Assembly (NCBI RefSeq): GCF_017498485.1 | Contig: NZ_CP071795.1 | Span: forward strand, 1,736,001-1,800,000 | From: Polaribacter batillariae | GTDB taxonomy: Bacteria; Bacteroidota; Bacteroidia; Flavobacteriales; Flavobacteriaceae | Length of the DNA: 64,000 bases | Reading direction: 5' to 3' | Shown: positions 27,700-36,898 of the stretch, piece by piece | Numbering within the stretch: position 1 is the stretch's first letter | Layout: each line of letters starts with the position of its first letter | Notes under the pieces: generated by a model | What the model saw: only the letters and a program-made list of their open reading frames with translations | Database searches by the model: none | Told to the model about the DNA's origin: nothing | Position numbers and translations under genes: made by a program

Positions 27700-28218
27700 T
27701 TATGATTCTTTTATTATTTTTTTAGTTGTTGTTCCTTTATTACTAGCTAATCTTAGTAACAAGGAATTTACATTGCTTAAAGGCAATGTACTTGTTATGG
27801 TATAAGTATTTATAACTCTTGTTGCAAAATCTATACTACTAATTACTGTAGATGTAGAAGTTGTCTTAAATGTTATTGCAGTTATTTGCCTTTTTAAAAT
27901 TGAAGCTAAATTAGAGTTCTCTAAATCTAAAACTTTAGCTTTACCTTCTTGATTTACATCTAAATTTACTTGACCAAAAGGGTTTGTTTGATTTGTAGAA
28001 TGATATTTGTTGCTTGTTGTACCGCTTTTAATCGCTGTAACTGTAAACTTGCCCAATGCTTCTAAGCGAGCTAAAGCCGTTCTTGAAGGTACTAAGTTAA
28101 ACGAGCTACTATGTGCATAAATACCTTGGCATACACTAAATAGAGAAAAAAGAACCAAAAGGTAGGTTTTTCTCGTAAATTGTTTAACGATAAGTGAATT
28201 AAGGTAATTTTTGTTCAT
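27700..28218 (-). CDS. Small secreted protein of unknown function (172 aa) upstream of the giant adhesin
   Basis: I do not recognise a family. The N-terminus has a basic start and a hydrophobic signal segment ([18 protein letters not shown]), so the protein should be exported. The mature part is about 135 aa, rich in Ser, Thr and Asn, with a basic end ([12 protein letters not shown]). It has no sorting domain and no lipobox. The segment [20 protein letters not shown] could be a short helix; the rest looks beta-rich. Its stop codon is 2 nt before the start of the 8538-aa gene, so the two are almost certainly co-transcribed and perhaps translationally coupled. A role as helper or minor subunit of the giant protein is inference from position only. 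Confidence 0.75.
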   Translation of the reverse strand: MNKNYLNSLIVKQFTRKTYLLVLFSLFSVCQGIYAHSSSFNLVPSRTALARLEALGKFTVTAIKSGTTSNKYHSTNQTNPFGQVNLDVNQEGKAKVLDLENSNLASILKRQITAITFKTTSTSTVISSIDFATRVINTYTITSTLPLSNVNSLLLRLASNKGTTTKKIIKES

Positions 28219-28284
28219 ATTTAAAAATTCTACATTAAAATGGGTCTAAGTTTTCTAATTTTATTGGATCTTACTCTAACTAAA

Positions 28285-28362
28285 TTAACATATGTTAAAA
28301 ATAAGCAATGAAATTTAAATTTATTAACATTTTTTTAAGGTTTTGTTAATGAAATTTAAATT
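28285..28362. promoter_or_regulatory. Palindrome-rich leader between the 1180-aa and 172-aa genes
   Basis: A perfect 14-bp palindrome (ttaacatatgttaa) lies at 28285-28298. An imperfect inverted repeat follows, with arms aaatttaaatttattaaca (28311-28329) and tgttaatgaaatttaaatt (28344-28362) and a single-base bulge. On the minus strand a TTG plus an 18-nt spacer leads to TAATTTAG, a weak match to the Bacteroidota promoter, overlapping the palindrome. These could be an operator and a promoter for the 172-aa/giant pair. The sequence is low in complexity, so chance is possible. Confidence 0.3.
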
Positions 28363-28442
28363 CAAGCGTAATATATATTTTTTAAAATATTGTTTATCAG
28401 GGTTTTAATTTATTGTTTATAATTATTATAAATTAATTGTAT

Positions 28443-31400
28443 TTAATTATTATTATTTTTTGTAGAGTCTTTATCGTCTTCTGTAGCTGAAAACACTTCT
28501 GTTTTATTGGTAATTATCGTTCCAGCTGTGGTTACAGTAGCGCCTATCTGTAAAATTTTTGTTTCTCCTTTTTTAATTGTTAAAAGACTTAAATCCCATA
28601 TACCAGTCGCTTGTGTATAGGTGGTATTCGTTGGTACTACAGAGGTTGATGCGTCGTAAGTTAAACCAGCTGGTAAAATGTCTTTTACCATTACATTAGT
28701 TGCATCTGCATCGCCTTCGTTTTTTAGTGTAATTGTAAATACAATGTTGTCTCCAACTTTTTTAATCGGTTTGTCTATGGTTTTTATTAAGTTTAAATCG
28801 ACTAAACATGCATCTTTATTTGTGTCGTCTAAAACTGCAGCTGTGGTGGCTTGTTGTGTTGAAGCTCCGCTTATAATTGGAACTCCGTAATTTGGGCTTG
28901 ATGCATTTGTCTCTACAGAATCGCCTAAACTATCGTCTGTTCCTGGGTTTGCCAAGTTCGATGTTTGAAAGTTTCCTGCACCTTCTATTGCGTCTGGACA
29001 GCCATCGTTGTCTGAGTCTGTATCTAATCTGTTTGGAATCCCATCATTATCTACATCAACATCACACACTTCGTCATAAGATAAATCTGTAATGCCAATA
29101 CGTTGGTTGTTATTGGGTAGAGAAACTAAATTAGAAAATGTAATTTCTACTTTTGCAATAAGCTCTGGAAAAGTTAAATTTAAAACCCCTCCTGTGTCTC
29201 CATTAATAGCATTGCCTTCTCTACCAACTCCTTGGAATTTATTATTTCCATTAAATTTAATGTGATTGCCTAAAGTACCTCCATAATTAGAAGCTGTAAT
29301 TTGTACAATAGAACCATTTAATCTATAGGCTTTTATTTCTACCAGATCATCAAAACCATCTCCTATGTTCGCATCAGAATCGATGTCTTGTATAGAAAAT
29401 GTTAAGTCGTTTACAGGATTTGAAAATTCGAATGTGGTAATAACTCCTCCTGGAGTATTGTTTGCATTTCTTATTTGTAAAACTCGTTGACCAAAGCCAA
29501 AGCCATCTGTAACTTCTATATTTTCTAAACCTCCTACAGGATCTGTATAAGAAACCGTTAAAGTGGTACCATCTAATGTTGCTGAAGTGGCTGGTAAATC
29601 GTTTTGAAAATTGCTTCGCTCGCCTGTGAAAATGGTGCTAAAGTCTTGATCCCAATCTATAGAACCCGCAGTTGCAGTGGAACAACTATCTTCTTCGGTA
29701 TCTAAAATACCATCGTTATCATCATCTACATCTACAAAATCTGGAATGCCATCCATATCTGCATCGTCGCAGGTATTAATATTTCCATTTAAATGAAAAG
29801 TATTTGTTACATTGTAAGAGGCTCCAACAACTCTACCTTGTGCATCTACTGTGGGTGCACCAGAACCATAAAAACCATTGTTATCTGCATCTGCATTATT
29901 AATAGAACCGTAATAAGCTTCATCTGCATCACTACATCCATCGCCATCTGAGTCTGAATCTAAATAATCTGGAATGCCATCGCCATCTGTATCTTGGCGA
30001 GGATTGCATTGGGTTTCTATAGCAGGACCTGTAAAATCGGTTATAAAAACTCCGACAGTAACTAAACCCCCAATAATATTACCATTCGTTTTATCGATTT
30101 GGACAATGCTTTGACCTTGATTGACATATAAATTACCATTAGAATCTGCTGCAGTTTGCCCTCCTGGCCAACTATGTGTTGTTGTAATTAATTGCCAGTC
30201 TTTAGTAGTTGTATTAAAAGACCAAAAGGCGCTTGGTCGTGTTGGGTTGTTATGAGCGGTTGAGCCATAAATTATAATATCTGCCCCTTCGTACAATGCT
30301 GTTATGTCACCAAAACCGTTAGCACCAGCGCCTCCAGGAGGGTCATTTTGAAAATCAAACCCATCTGCCAAAGCAGCGTCGTAAACATTTAAATCTTCAA
30401 CATTTAAAACACTTTTACCATCTGTAGATAATTGTACTGCAAAAACATCTGACAAATCACCAGTTTGTTCTGAACCTATATAATACACTCCATCTAAATA
30501 AGAGGCACCTCCACTTTCTAAACTACCTCCCGAAAATTCTGGAAACGTACTTAAATCTGCAAGTAATGCATGCGTGTCTGTAAGTAAATTGTAAAAATAA
30601 ATATTTGTACCTACTCCGTAATATAACAAATCGTTATCTGGGTTGGCTGCTAATGCGTTAATAAGACCTCCTGTAAAAGGTGAGGTTGTTAATAATGTAC
30701 TACCTCCTGTTAAAGTATTTGTTGTATATATTCTACCTCCACTAGAGGCTACTAAAATTTCATTATTAACTGGAGTTGTATCTTCACAAACTAATTCGTC
30801 GCTATCTAAAATTCCATCATTATCATCATCTAAATCACAAATATCTGAAACATTGTCTCCATCTGAATCTATATTTCCAGACACTGCTGCGTTGCATCTG
30901 TCAACAACTGTTATTTCAAGATTTTTTTGATCGGAGCTTACGCCTAAATCGTCTTCGACACTAAAAAGTACTGAAGCATCACCTGTAAATTCGTCTAAAG
31001 GGATAAAACTAACAATACCACTACTGGAAACTAAATACGTACCTACACTAGGTATTATTAACGGACTATTTACTTTACCTTGGTTGCTAGGATCGTTCGG
31101 ATCTGTTAGTCTTACTTTCGAAATATCTAAATTTCCATCAGGATCGCTTGAACCCACTAAAACATCTTTTGAAAAAGAAGAATTAGAATTTATTTGATTT
31201 CCTAAATTATCTATAACAACAGGTGGCTGATTTACAACAACGGTGTTTTCTGAATTAAACGTTATTTCTCCTAAAAAACTGACAGAGTTCTGCCTGTTAT
31301 TACTGTCGTTAGAGCTACCGTTTCTAAACTTAATAATGCTAATATTTGTAAAATTTATTCTTACAATAAATTCTGTATCATTAGTATCAATCCCTGCTGC

Positions 31401-31985
31401 AAAGTCGGCATCACTTTGAAATCTTGTAAAATCTCCTACTTGAAAAACAGATAAATCTGTTGGTGGTGAGCCGCCTTCTAAAGTGTAAGAGCCCGTTACA
31501 ACTGCATCGAAAAACTCAAACCCATCGACATCTATTGCTTCCATAGTAAACGATTCTAATCTGGCTCTTATTCCTTCATCAGTTGCTGTAACAACAGTAT
31601 TATCGAGTACAAATTCTATTTGCCACTCTACATAACCAACTCCTAGTCCTGTATTAATTGTTGGTTCGAATCGATCATCTAAACCTATAACCGTATCTAC
31701 CGTAAAAGAACCTGCATTAAATTCTTGAACATTCACTTTGGCAACAATGGTAAGAATGGCGTCCACAATTAAACCATCTGCAGATACTGCGACATTTTGA
31801 TAAATATATTTCGCTCCTACACTTTCATCTGGTGCTCCGTTTGCTAATAAAGTGGGCCCTTGAGATAAATTAAACGAAGGTTTCGCTTGTGCAAAAAGAG
31901 AAATATTTGATGCTAGAAATATTATTATTAAATAAAATAAAAGCTCTCTATTTAATGACTTATGGGTAACATTTGAGAATAACAT
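28443..31985 (-). CDS. Secreted multi-domain TSP3/cadherin-like/DUF11 protein, probably C-terminally truncated
   Basis: 1180 aa with a signal peptide (LLFYLIIIFLASNISLFAQA). An N-terminal beta domain (about 45-250, VGAKYIYQN motif) also occurs inside the 8538-aa protein. One cadherin-like domain follows (DNLGNQINSNSSF to about 365), then TSP3 aspartate repeats, a propeller-like segment (SGGRIYTTNTLTGGS to about 660), more TSP3, a further beta domain, and a DUF11 domain from about 1062 (LIKTIDKPIKKVGDN). The chain stops abruptly at DKDSTKNNNN, which in relatives is the linker between successive DUF11 units or into a sorting domain. No T9SS CTD is present, so it may be a shortened adhesin. It lies upstream of the 172-aa and giant genes with a 224-bp gap. 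Confidence 0.85.
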   Translation of the reverse strand: MLFSNVTHKSLNRELLFYLIIIFLASNISLFAQAKPSFNLSQGPTLLANGAPDESVGAKYIYQNVAVSADGLIVDAILTIVAKVNVQEFNAGSFTVDTVIGLDDRFEPTINTGLGVGYVEWQIEFVLDNTVVTATDEGIRARLESFTMEAIDVDGFEFFDAVVTGSYTLEGGSPPTDLSVFQVGDFTRFQSDADFAAGIDTNDTEFIVRINFTNISIIKFRNGSSNDSNNRQNSVSFLGEITFNSENTVVVNQPPVVIDNLGNQINSNSSFSKDVLVGSSDPDGNLDISKVRLTDPNDPSNQGKVNSPLIIPSVGTYLVSSSGIVSFIPLDEFTGDASVLFSVEDDLGVSSDQKNLEITVVDRCNAAVSGNIDSDGDNVSDICDLDDDNDGILDSDELVCEDTTPVNNEILVASSGGRIYTTNTLTGGSTLLTTSPFTGGLINALAANPDNDLLYYGVGTNIYFYNLLTDTHALLADLSTFPEFSGGSLESGGASYLDGVYYIGSEQTGDLSDVFAVQLSTDGKSVLNVEDLNVYDAALADGFDFQNDPPGGAGANGFGDITALYEGADIIIYGSTAHNNPTRPSAFWSFNTTTKDWQLITTTHSWPGGQTAADSNGNLYVNQGQSIVQIDKTNGNIIGGLVTVGVFITDFTGPAIETQCNPRQDTDGDGIPDYLDSDSDGDGCSDADEAYYGSINNADADNNGFYGSGAPTVDAQGRVVGASYNVTNTFHLNGNINTCDDADMDGIPDFVDVDDDNDGILDTEEDSCSTATAGSIDWDQDFSTIFTGERSNFQNDLPATSATLDGTTLTVSYTDPVGGLENIEVTDGFGFGQRVLQIRNANNTPGGVITTFEFSNPVNDLTFSIQDIDSDANIGDGFDDLVEIKAYRLNGSIVQITASNYGGTLGNHIKFNGNNKFQGVGREGNAINGDTGGVLNLTFPELIAKVEITFSNLVSLPNNNQRIGITDLSYDEVCDVDVDNDGIPNRLDTDSDNDGCPDAIEGAGNFQTSNLANPGTDDSLGDSVETNASSPNYGVPIISGASTQQATTAAVLDDTNKDACLVDLNLIKTIDKPIKKVGDNIVFTITLKNEGDADATNVMVKDILPAGLTYDASTSVVPTNTTYTQATGIWDLSLLTIKKGETKILQIGATVTTAGTIITNKTEVFSATEDDKDSTKNNNN

Positions 31986-32034
31986 CTTAGATACGTATTT
32001 TTTAATAAAGAAAATAATGGGTATTATAGTGAAA

Positions 32035-32064
32035 CAAATATAATTATTTTTAACATATATTTAA
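32035..32064 (-). promoter_or_regulatory. Candidate promoter of the adhesin cluster
   Basis: On the minus strand TATATTTG (plus coordinates 32035-32042) fits the Bacteroidota -7 consensus TAnnTTTG exactly. A TTA lies 19 nt upstream (32062-32064), where the -33 TTG is expected. Transcription would begin about 45-50 nt before the start codon at 31985. Confidence 0.5.
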
Positions 32065-32596
32065 GAGAATATCTTAAAAGCCCCTTTATTTTAAAAATAC
32101 TAACAGATTGTAAACAATAATTTTACATGTTTATTGTTAAATAAAATGATATTAGAAATAAATATAACAGATTACAAATACGCAATTTTCGTTTTAGAGA
32201 AAAAATAAAAAAAGAGTATCAATAACGCTGAAAAATAATGTTTTGTAGCTAAATTGTACCTCCAAAAAAACGGTTTCTTTTTCGTTTTTTAACACCATAC
32301 CATATTTTATTTATTTGTGAAATTAATAAATACTTAAAATTTCTTTAAAACGTTGTTTAGAATTGTTCTAAATTTTTATTTTCTTAAAAATTTTGCAAAA
32401 CCCAAGGTTACGAAAACGTTTTAGTAGGCGTTTTAATCAAAAGAATTTAATGTAGAATTAATGTTTTTTAGCTCTGTTAAAACTTCGGATGTTTTTGTGT
32501 TCTAAAATCTTAAATTCCTATATGAAGGTGCAGTAGGCAATATTTACCTACCAGTTAAATAAATGGTATTTACCTGTTGTTCATTTTAATAAAATT

Positions 32597-32648
32597 CTGT
32601 CAATTCGAATAAATTTTACAGTAATAAGTAACGTTTGTATCGAGAATA
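32597..32648 (+). repeat. REP-like intergenic element, copy 1
   Basis: The element begins ctgtcaattcgaa and ends tatcgagaata. It matches the ends of the element at 41083-41130 (tgtcagttcgag ... atatcgagaac). With the facing copy at 32669 it forms an 8-bp perfect inverted pair, atcgagaa (32639-32646) and ttctcgat (32670-32677). Confidence 0.55.
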
Positions 32649-32668
32649 CAAATTTTAGCTTTTAAATA

Positions 32669-32715
32669 GTTCTCGATATAATTTTTTTCGTTCCTTAAAA
32701 CCACTCGAACGGACA
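32669..32715 (-). repeat. REP-like intergenic element, copy 2 (inverted)
   Basis: Read on the minus strand it starts tgtccgttcgagtgg and ends attatatcgagaac, clearly the same family as 41083-41130. It faces copy 1 with a 20-bp gap, so the pair could fold into a large stem. Confidence 0.6.
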
Positions 32716-32858
32716 TTTTTTAGATGTCTTTAACTGAATACACACAATAATTAATTGTCTTGTATATAGGCATTTAAGCATAAATTCTCTTTTCTCTTTG
32801 GTAAATATGAGAAAAACTATTTCTAATTCTATTGTACATACGCTCGTTACTTGAATAC

Positions 32859-32913
32859 ATGGGGTTTCGTTTTTATGTTTCGCAACACAAATTTCTAAAA
32901 CCCCATTTTTTTC
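32859..32913 (+). terminator. Hairpin with T-run, plus-strand orientation
   Basis: The arms atggggttt (32859-32867) and aaaccccat (32898-32906) pair perfectly over a loop of about 30 nt and are followed by a run of T. It would end a plus-strand transcript, but no plus-strand gene precedes it. The neighbouring LRR gene runs the other way. It may end an unannotated small RNA or be chance. Confidence 0.3.
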
Positions 32914-32936
32914 AGAAAAAAAGTAAAAATGACTTC

Positions 32937-33644
32937 TTAATAAGAGATATTACAATTTGGAAGTAAGTTCTCGATTTCTTTTATAGTTTGTTGAGAGAAT
33001 TTATTATCAAATAAATACAGTTCTCTAAGGTTTGTTAATTTTTCGATGGAACTTGGCAAGTTTGTTAGTTCGTTTTTACCTAAATACAGTACTGTAAGAT
33101 TGGTTAAGTTGCCAATACTTTCTGGTAGTTCTGTTAATTTGTTTTTTCCTAACTTAAAAATTTTTAGGTTTTGAAGATTCCCTATAGATTTAGGCAATTC
33201 GGTTAATTTGTTATTGTATAATTCTAGGATTTCTAAATTTTGAAGTTTTACAACAGACTCTGGCAAAGAAGTTATTTGATTGCCACTAAGCCAAAGATAT
33301 TTTAAGTTTTGTAAATTCTCTATGGTCTCTGGAATTTCCTTTATGCTGTTATTTTCTACATTAAAAAACTCTAAATTTAAAAGATTTCCTATAGATTCTG
33401 GCAGGGTTGTTAAAAGATTTTTATCTGCATGAAAAATCTTTAAGGCTTCCAATGTTCCTATGGATTCTGGAAGCTCGGAAATTTCTTGGTCTCTTATGTA
33501 CAACTCTTCGACATACTTACTATTTTCCAATGCTTTGTCTAGAGAAGAAAGAACACGTAGTTCTTCTATATTTTCATCTTCTGTACAAGATGTTACTATA
33601 AAAAATACAATACATAAACTGTAAAAAAGGCTCATTTTTTTCAT
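32937..33644 (-). CDS. Leucine-rich repeat lipoprotein
   Basis: 235 aa with a lipoprotein signal peptide ending in a lipobox (IVTSC, Cys20), so it is anchored to a membrane, probably the outer membrane. From about residue 45 it is built of seven to eight LRR units of 23 residues on the pattern LPESIGNLxNLxxLxLxxNxL, as in the SDS22-like/typical bacterial LRR class. It ends with a short cap (IENLLPNCNISY). LRR solenoids bind proteins; the partner is unknown. It is transcribed alone, divergent from the protease gene at 33894. Confidence 0.88.
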   Translation of the reverse strand: MKKMSLFYSLCIVFFIVTSCTEDENIEELRVLSSLDKALENSKYVEELYIRDQEISELPESIGTLEALKIFHADKNLLTTLPESIGNLLNLEFFNVENNSIKEIPETIENLQNLKYLWLSGNQITSLPESVVKLQNLEILELYNNKLTELPKSIGNLQNLKIFKLGKNKLTELPESIGNLTNLTVLYLGKNELTNLPSSIEKLTNLRELYLFDNKFSQQTIKEIENLLPNCNISY

Positions 33645-33832
33645 AATTAAATTTCGTTTTTAGGTGATTATTATTGCTTTTTAACAATTACTATGCCAAT
33701 ATTCTTAAAAATAATGAAAAATATATTGAAGAAATTTATAATAAACCCTCATTTTATCCAAAAAATAAGCTATAACATGATTAAAATAGCGTTAATTTTT
33801 GTTAAGTATCTATTAAGGTAAATTTAAAAAAC

Positions 33833-33840
33833 TAAATTTG
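33833..33840 (+). promoter_or_regulatory. Candidate -7 box for the aspartyl-protease-like gene
   Basis: TAAATTTG is an exact fit to TAnnTTTG and lies 53 bp before the ATG at 33894. A TTA 17 nt upstream (33813-33815) may act as the -33 element; no true TTG sits at the right distance. Confidence 0.45.
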
Positions 33841-33893
33841 CGTTCAATTTAAAAAAACGTCTTTAGACTTTATAATTTATATCTTTTAAAAAA

Positions 33894-35099
33894 ATGAAAA
33901 AAATACTTTCGATTGTTGTTTTAATTCCTTTTGTGGCATTGGCACAGATCAATAGTAACAAACAGGTAGAAAAAATGGCCAACTTGGGCGAATTGGTACC
34001 TAACAAAACAATTGATACCATACCTATTAAAATTATAAATGACTTAATTGTTCTAAAAACCAAAGTGAATGACACAGAGTTAAATTTGGTGTGGGACAAC
34101 GGTTTTTCGTTTTCTGCCCTTGATAACTCTACATCTAACAAATTACAACTGAATGATTTTAAAGACCAAGAATCTATAACGGTTACAGATGCCGTTAATA
34201 AAAAGATAAATATGGATCTTAAAATAAGCGACAAAATCGATCTGGGTGCATTTACCATAAACAAAAGTCCTTTTCTTGTTGTAGATCTTAAAACTCTTTT
34301 TGGGCCTATGGCAAACATTCACGGCATACTTGGTGCCACAGTTACAAAAAAGTTGAATTGGAAATTTAATTTCGACAAAAATTTTGTAATCGTATCACAG
34401 TCGCCATTTGCAGAAGAAGGCATTACAATTCCCTTTGGATTGAACGAGTACAACACCATGTTTACCAGCATCGAGCTTAATGGTGTAAAAGATGGAGTAG
34501 AGATTGATTTTGGTTATAATGGAGACGACATTAACGTTACTATAGCTGCGTTAGAATTGTTTAAAGACACCAAGAAATCTACTTTTCAAGGTATTTCTAC
34601 CATGTCTGTAAGCGGTTTTTCTAAACCAGATGTAAGTTATACGATAAAAGATTTCGAATATAAAATTGGAGATACCACAGTAAATCATCCGTTTAAACTT
34701 CACCTAACCTCTGCAGAACGCGGCGCAAGAATTGGTAACAAATTCTTTCGTCACTACAATTGTATTGTAAATAGTGCAAACCATACAATTATTCTTACCC
34801 CAAGAACAACTTCTTTAGAAAAGTCCGTAGAGAAAACCTTTGGGGTAAATATTTTAAAGACAGAAGATAAAATGATTGTAAGTGGTATTTATACCAGTTT
34901 ACACATCAAAGAAAAGTATGGGTTAGAGCTGGGCACAGAAATCGTAGAAATTAATGGTAAAAAAAGTGTTGATTTTAAGAATAATTTCGAACTAAAAGAT
35001 TTTCAGATACACCTTTTAAAGCAAGAAAAAGAATTGACGATTAAAACTCGAGATGGTAAAACACATCGTTTGATGCCACAGAACCGTAATTATGAGTAA
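33894..35099 (+). CDS. Retropepsin-like aspartyl protease homologue with C-terminal PDZ domain
   Basis: 401 aa with a short signal peptide (MKKILSIVVLIPFVALAQ), so periplasmic or surface. The first half resembles the Bacteroidota retropepsin-like family. The active-site loop reads LVWDNGFSFSALD at about 66-78, giving D68-N69-G70 where DTG is usual, so the catalytic Asp is kept but the Thr is not. The later motif ARIGNKFFRHYNCIVNSANHTI matches the family's GNxFLxxFxxxxDYxxxxI. Residues about 315-400 look like a PDZ domain (LKTEDKMIVSGIYTSLHIKEKYGLELGTEIVEINGK). A second catalytic Asp for a retropepsin would come from dimerisation. Activity is uncertain because of the changed triplet. Confidence 0.78.
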   Translation: MKKILSIVVLIPFVALAQINSNKQVEKMANLGELVPNKTIDTIPIKIINDLIVLKTKVNDTELNLVWDNGFSFSALDNSTSNKLQLNDFKDQESITVTDAVNKKINMDLKISDKIDLGAFTINKSPFLVVDLKTLFGPMANIHGILGATVTKKLNWKFNFDKNFVIVSQSPFAEEGITIPFGLNEYNTMFTSIELNGVKDGVEIDFGYNGDDINVTIAALELFKDTKKSTFQGISTMSVSGFSKPDVSYTIKDFEYKIGDTTVNHPFKLHLTSAERGARIGNKFFRHYNCIVNSANHTIILTPRTTSLEKSVEKTFGVNILKTEDKMIVSGIYTSLHIKEKYGLELGTEIVEINGKKSVDFKNNFELKDFQIHLLKQEKELTIKTRDGKTHRLMPQNRNYE

Positions 35100-35382
35100 G
35101 AAAAAAAGCATTTTAAAATTCTTATAACCTGAGTTCGATTAATATTTAGATAGATCTTATTAGCAAAAAAATATTCATTTCTTTACGAATAAATGGTAAG
35201 TTATTCAAGATAATTTCGCAATTTTCAACCAGATTGTTCATTGTATTAATTAATTTGATATTTAATAAATAAAGGATATTTTTGTCTAACAAACCATCTT
35301 TTTTCTAAATACGCGACAGATCAACTAACAAAAATGGGGGCAACTAAACAATGTTTGCTACCTATTTTATAAAAACAAGAAT

Positions 35383-36843
35383 ATGCATAACAAATTAAAA
35401 CCAAAGTTTTTAATAACCGCTTTTATTTTCATGCTTATATATTCTTGTAATTCAAAAAAAACAAAACCTACAGTTGTAGTAGAAAACACAAGAAACGAAA
35501 CATCAAACAAAACTAAAAAACCAAATGTAATTGTTATTCTTATTGATGATGCTGGTTATGTTGATTTTGGTTTTATGGGTAGCAAAGATTTAGAAACCCC
35601 TCATATAGATGCATTAGCCAAAGACGGTGTTATTTTTACAGATGCTCACGTAAGTGCAACCGTTTGTGCACCATCAAGAGCAGGAATAATAACAGGTAAG
35701 TACCAACAACGTTTTGGTTTTGAAGCAAATCATACAGGTGATCGACAAAGTGGTGATGTTGGTTTGGCAGATAATGTAATGACCATCGCAAATGCTTTTC
35801 AACAAAACAACTATAAAACCACTGCTGTAGGTAAATGGCACTTGGGCGCAACTGAAAGCGATCACCCAAACAACAGAGGTTTTGATGAATTTTATGGATT
35901 TTTAGCAGGAGCTAGATCTTATTTTCCAATTGAAAATCCTTCCAGAAAACGCATGTTACAATTCAATAAAAATCGAGTTAAATTTAAAGGATATTTAACA
36001 GACGTTCTTGGAGATTATTCCGTAAAATTTGTACAAGAAAATAAAGATAAACCTTTCTTTATGTACCTAGCATACAATGCTGTACATACGCCTATGCATG
36101 CTAAAAAAGAGCACTTAGAAAAATATAAAAATCATCCTAGAAAAAAATTAGCCGCAATGTCTTGGTCGTTAGATGAAAACATTGGCAAACTCACTCAAAA
36201 ATTAAAAGAATTAGAGATTTATAAAAATACCATAATCTATTTTTTGAGTGACAATGGAGGTGCTGATAATAATACTGCCGATAATGGAATTTTAAAAGGA
36301 TGGAAAGGAAATAAGTTTGAAGGTGGCCATAGAGTTCCTTTTATTATAAGTTGGCCAAAAGAAATACAATCTAACCAAACTTTTAACGGTTTAACATCTT
36401 CTTTAGACATTTTTAAAACGGCCATTTCTGCTGCGGAAATTCAATTAGAAAATAAGATTCAACTGGATGGAGTAAATCTTATACCGTATTTAAAAGGAGA
36501 GAAAAAAGGCAATCCTCATCAAGAATTGTATTGGAGAAAATTAGAAGAATCTGCCATGCGTTACAACGATTTTAAATTGATAAAATTAAAAGGTTATGGA
36601 GAGGTATTATACAATTTATCGAACGATATTTCAGAAAAAACAGACCTATCTAAAACAGATTTAGAAACCTTAAATCTATTAAATGGTAAATTATCTGTTT
36701 GGCAATCTCAAATGATAAATCCGCTTTGGACAGAAGAAAAAAACTGGATGGATGTTACCTATCATATTCACAAAAGGTTAATGCAAAACAAAGAAGTATT
36801 GTACACAAAACCTGTTAAGAATATGAAAATCTTAAGAAACTAA
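35383..36843 (+). CDS. Sulfatase (S1 family, formylglycine-dependent) lipoprotein
   Basis: 486 aa with a lipoprotein signal peptide (FMLIYSC, Cys22). The sulfatase fold starts at about residue 47 with PNVIVILIDDAGYVDFG, where D55 and D56 would bind calcium. The maturation signature CAPSRAG is at 95-101, with C95 converted to formylglycine by a sulfatase-modifying enzyme encoded elsewhere. Further family motifs are GKWHLG, HTPMH and SDNGG. The family hydrolyses sulfate esters; in marine flavobacteria the substrates are mostly algal sulfated polysaccharides, though the exact substrate cannot be read here. It stands alone with no glycosidase next to it, so its pathway link is unclear. Confidence 0.92.
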   Translation: MHNKLKPKFLITAFIFMLIYSCNSKKTKPTVVVENTRNETSNKTKKPNVIVILIDDAGYVDFGFMGSKDLETPHIDALAKDGVIFTDAHVSATVCAPSRAGIITGKYQQRFGFEANHTGDRQSGDVGLADNVMTIANAFQQNNYKTTAVGKWHLGATESDHPNNRGFDEFYGFLAGARSYFPIENPSRKRMLQFNKNRVKFKGYLTDVLGDYSVKFVQENKDKPFFMYLAYNAVHTPMHAKKEHLEKYKNHPRKKLAAMSWSLDENIGKLTQKLKELEIYKNTIIYFLSDNGGADNNTADNGILKGWKGNKFEGGHRVPFIISWPKEIQSNQTFNGLTSSLDIFKTAISAAEIQLENKIQLDGVNLIPYLKGEKKGNPHQELYWRKLEESAMRYNDFKLIKLKGYGEVLYNLSNDISEKTDLSKTDLETLNLLNGKLSVWQSQMINPLWTEEKNWMDVTYHIHKRLMQNKEVLYTKPVKNMKILRN

Positions 36844-36898
36844 CAATCAAAAAAAGATTGCCCAAATTAAATACTATTGTACAGCTTCAGTTTGTTTT

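Larger units (their letters stand above)
31986..32936. other. 950-bp intergenic region without genes
   Basis: I find no credible coding frame. It holds the candidate promoter of the adhesin cluster near 32035, two REP-like elements facing each other (32597-32648 and 32669-32715), and a hairpin followed by a T-run on the plus strand at 32859-32913. The rest is very AT-rich. Confidence 0.6.

Noticed and set aside
33863..34318. 151-aa minus-strand frame over the protease-like gene
   Set aside because: It is antisense to a well-supported coding region with signal peptide and family motifs; no support of its own.
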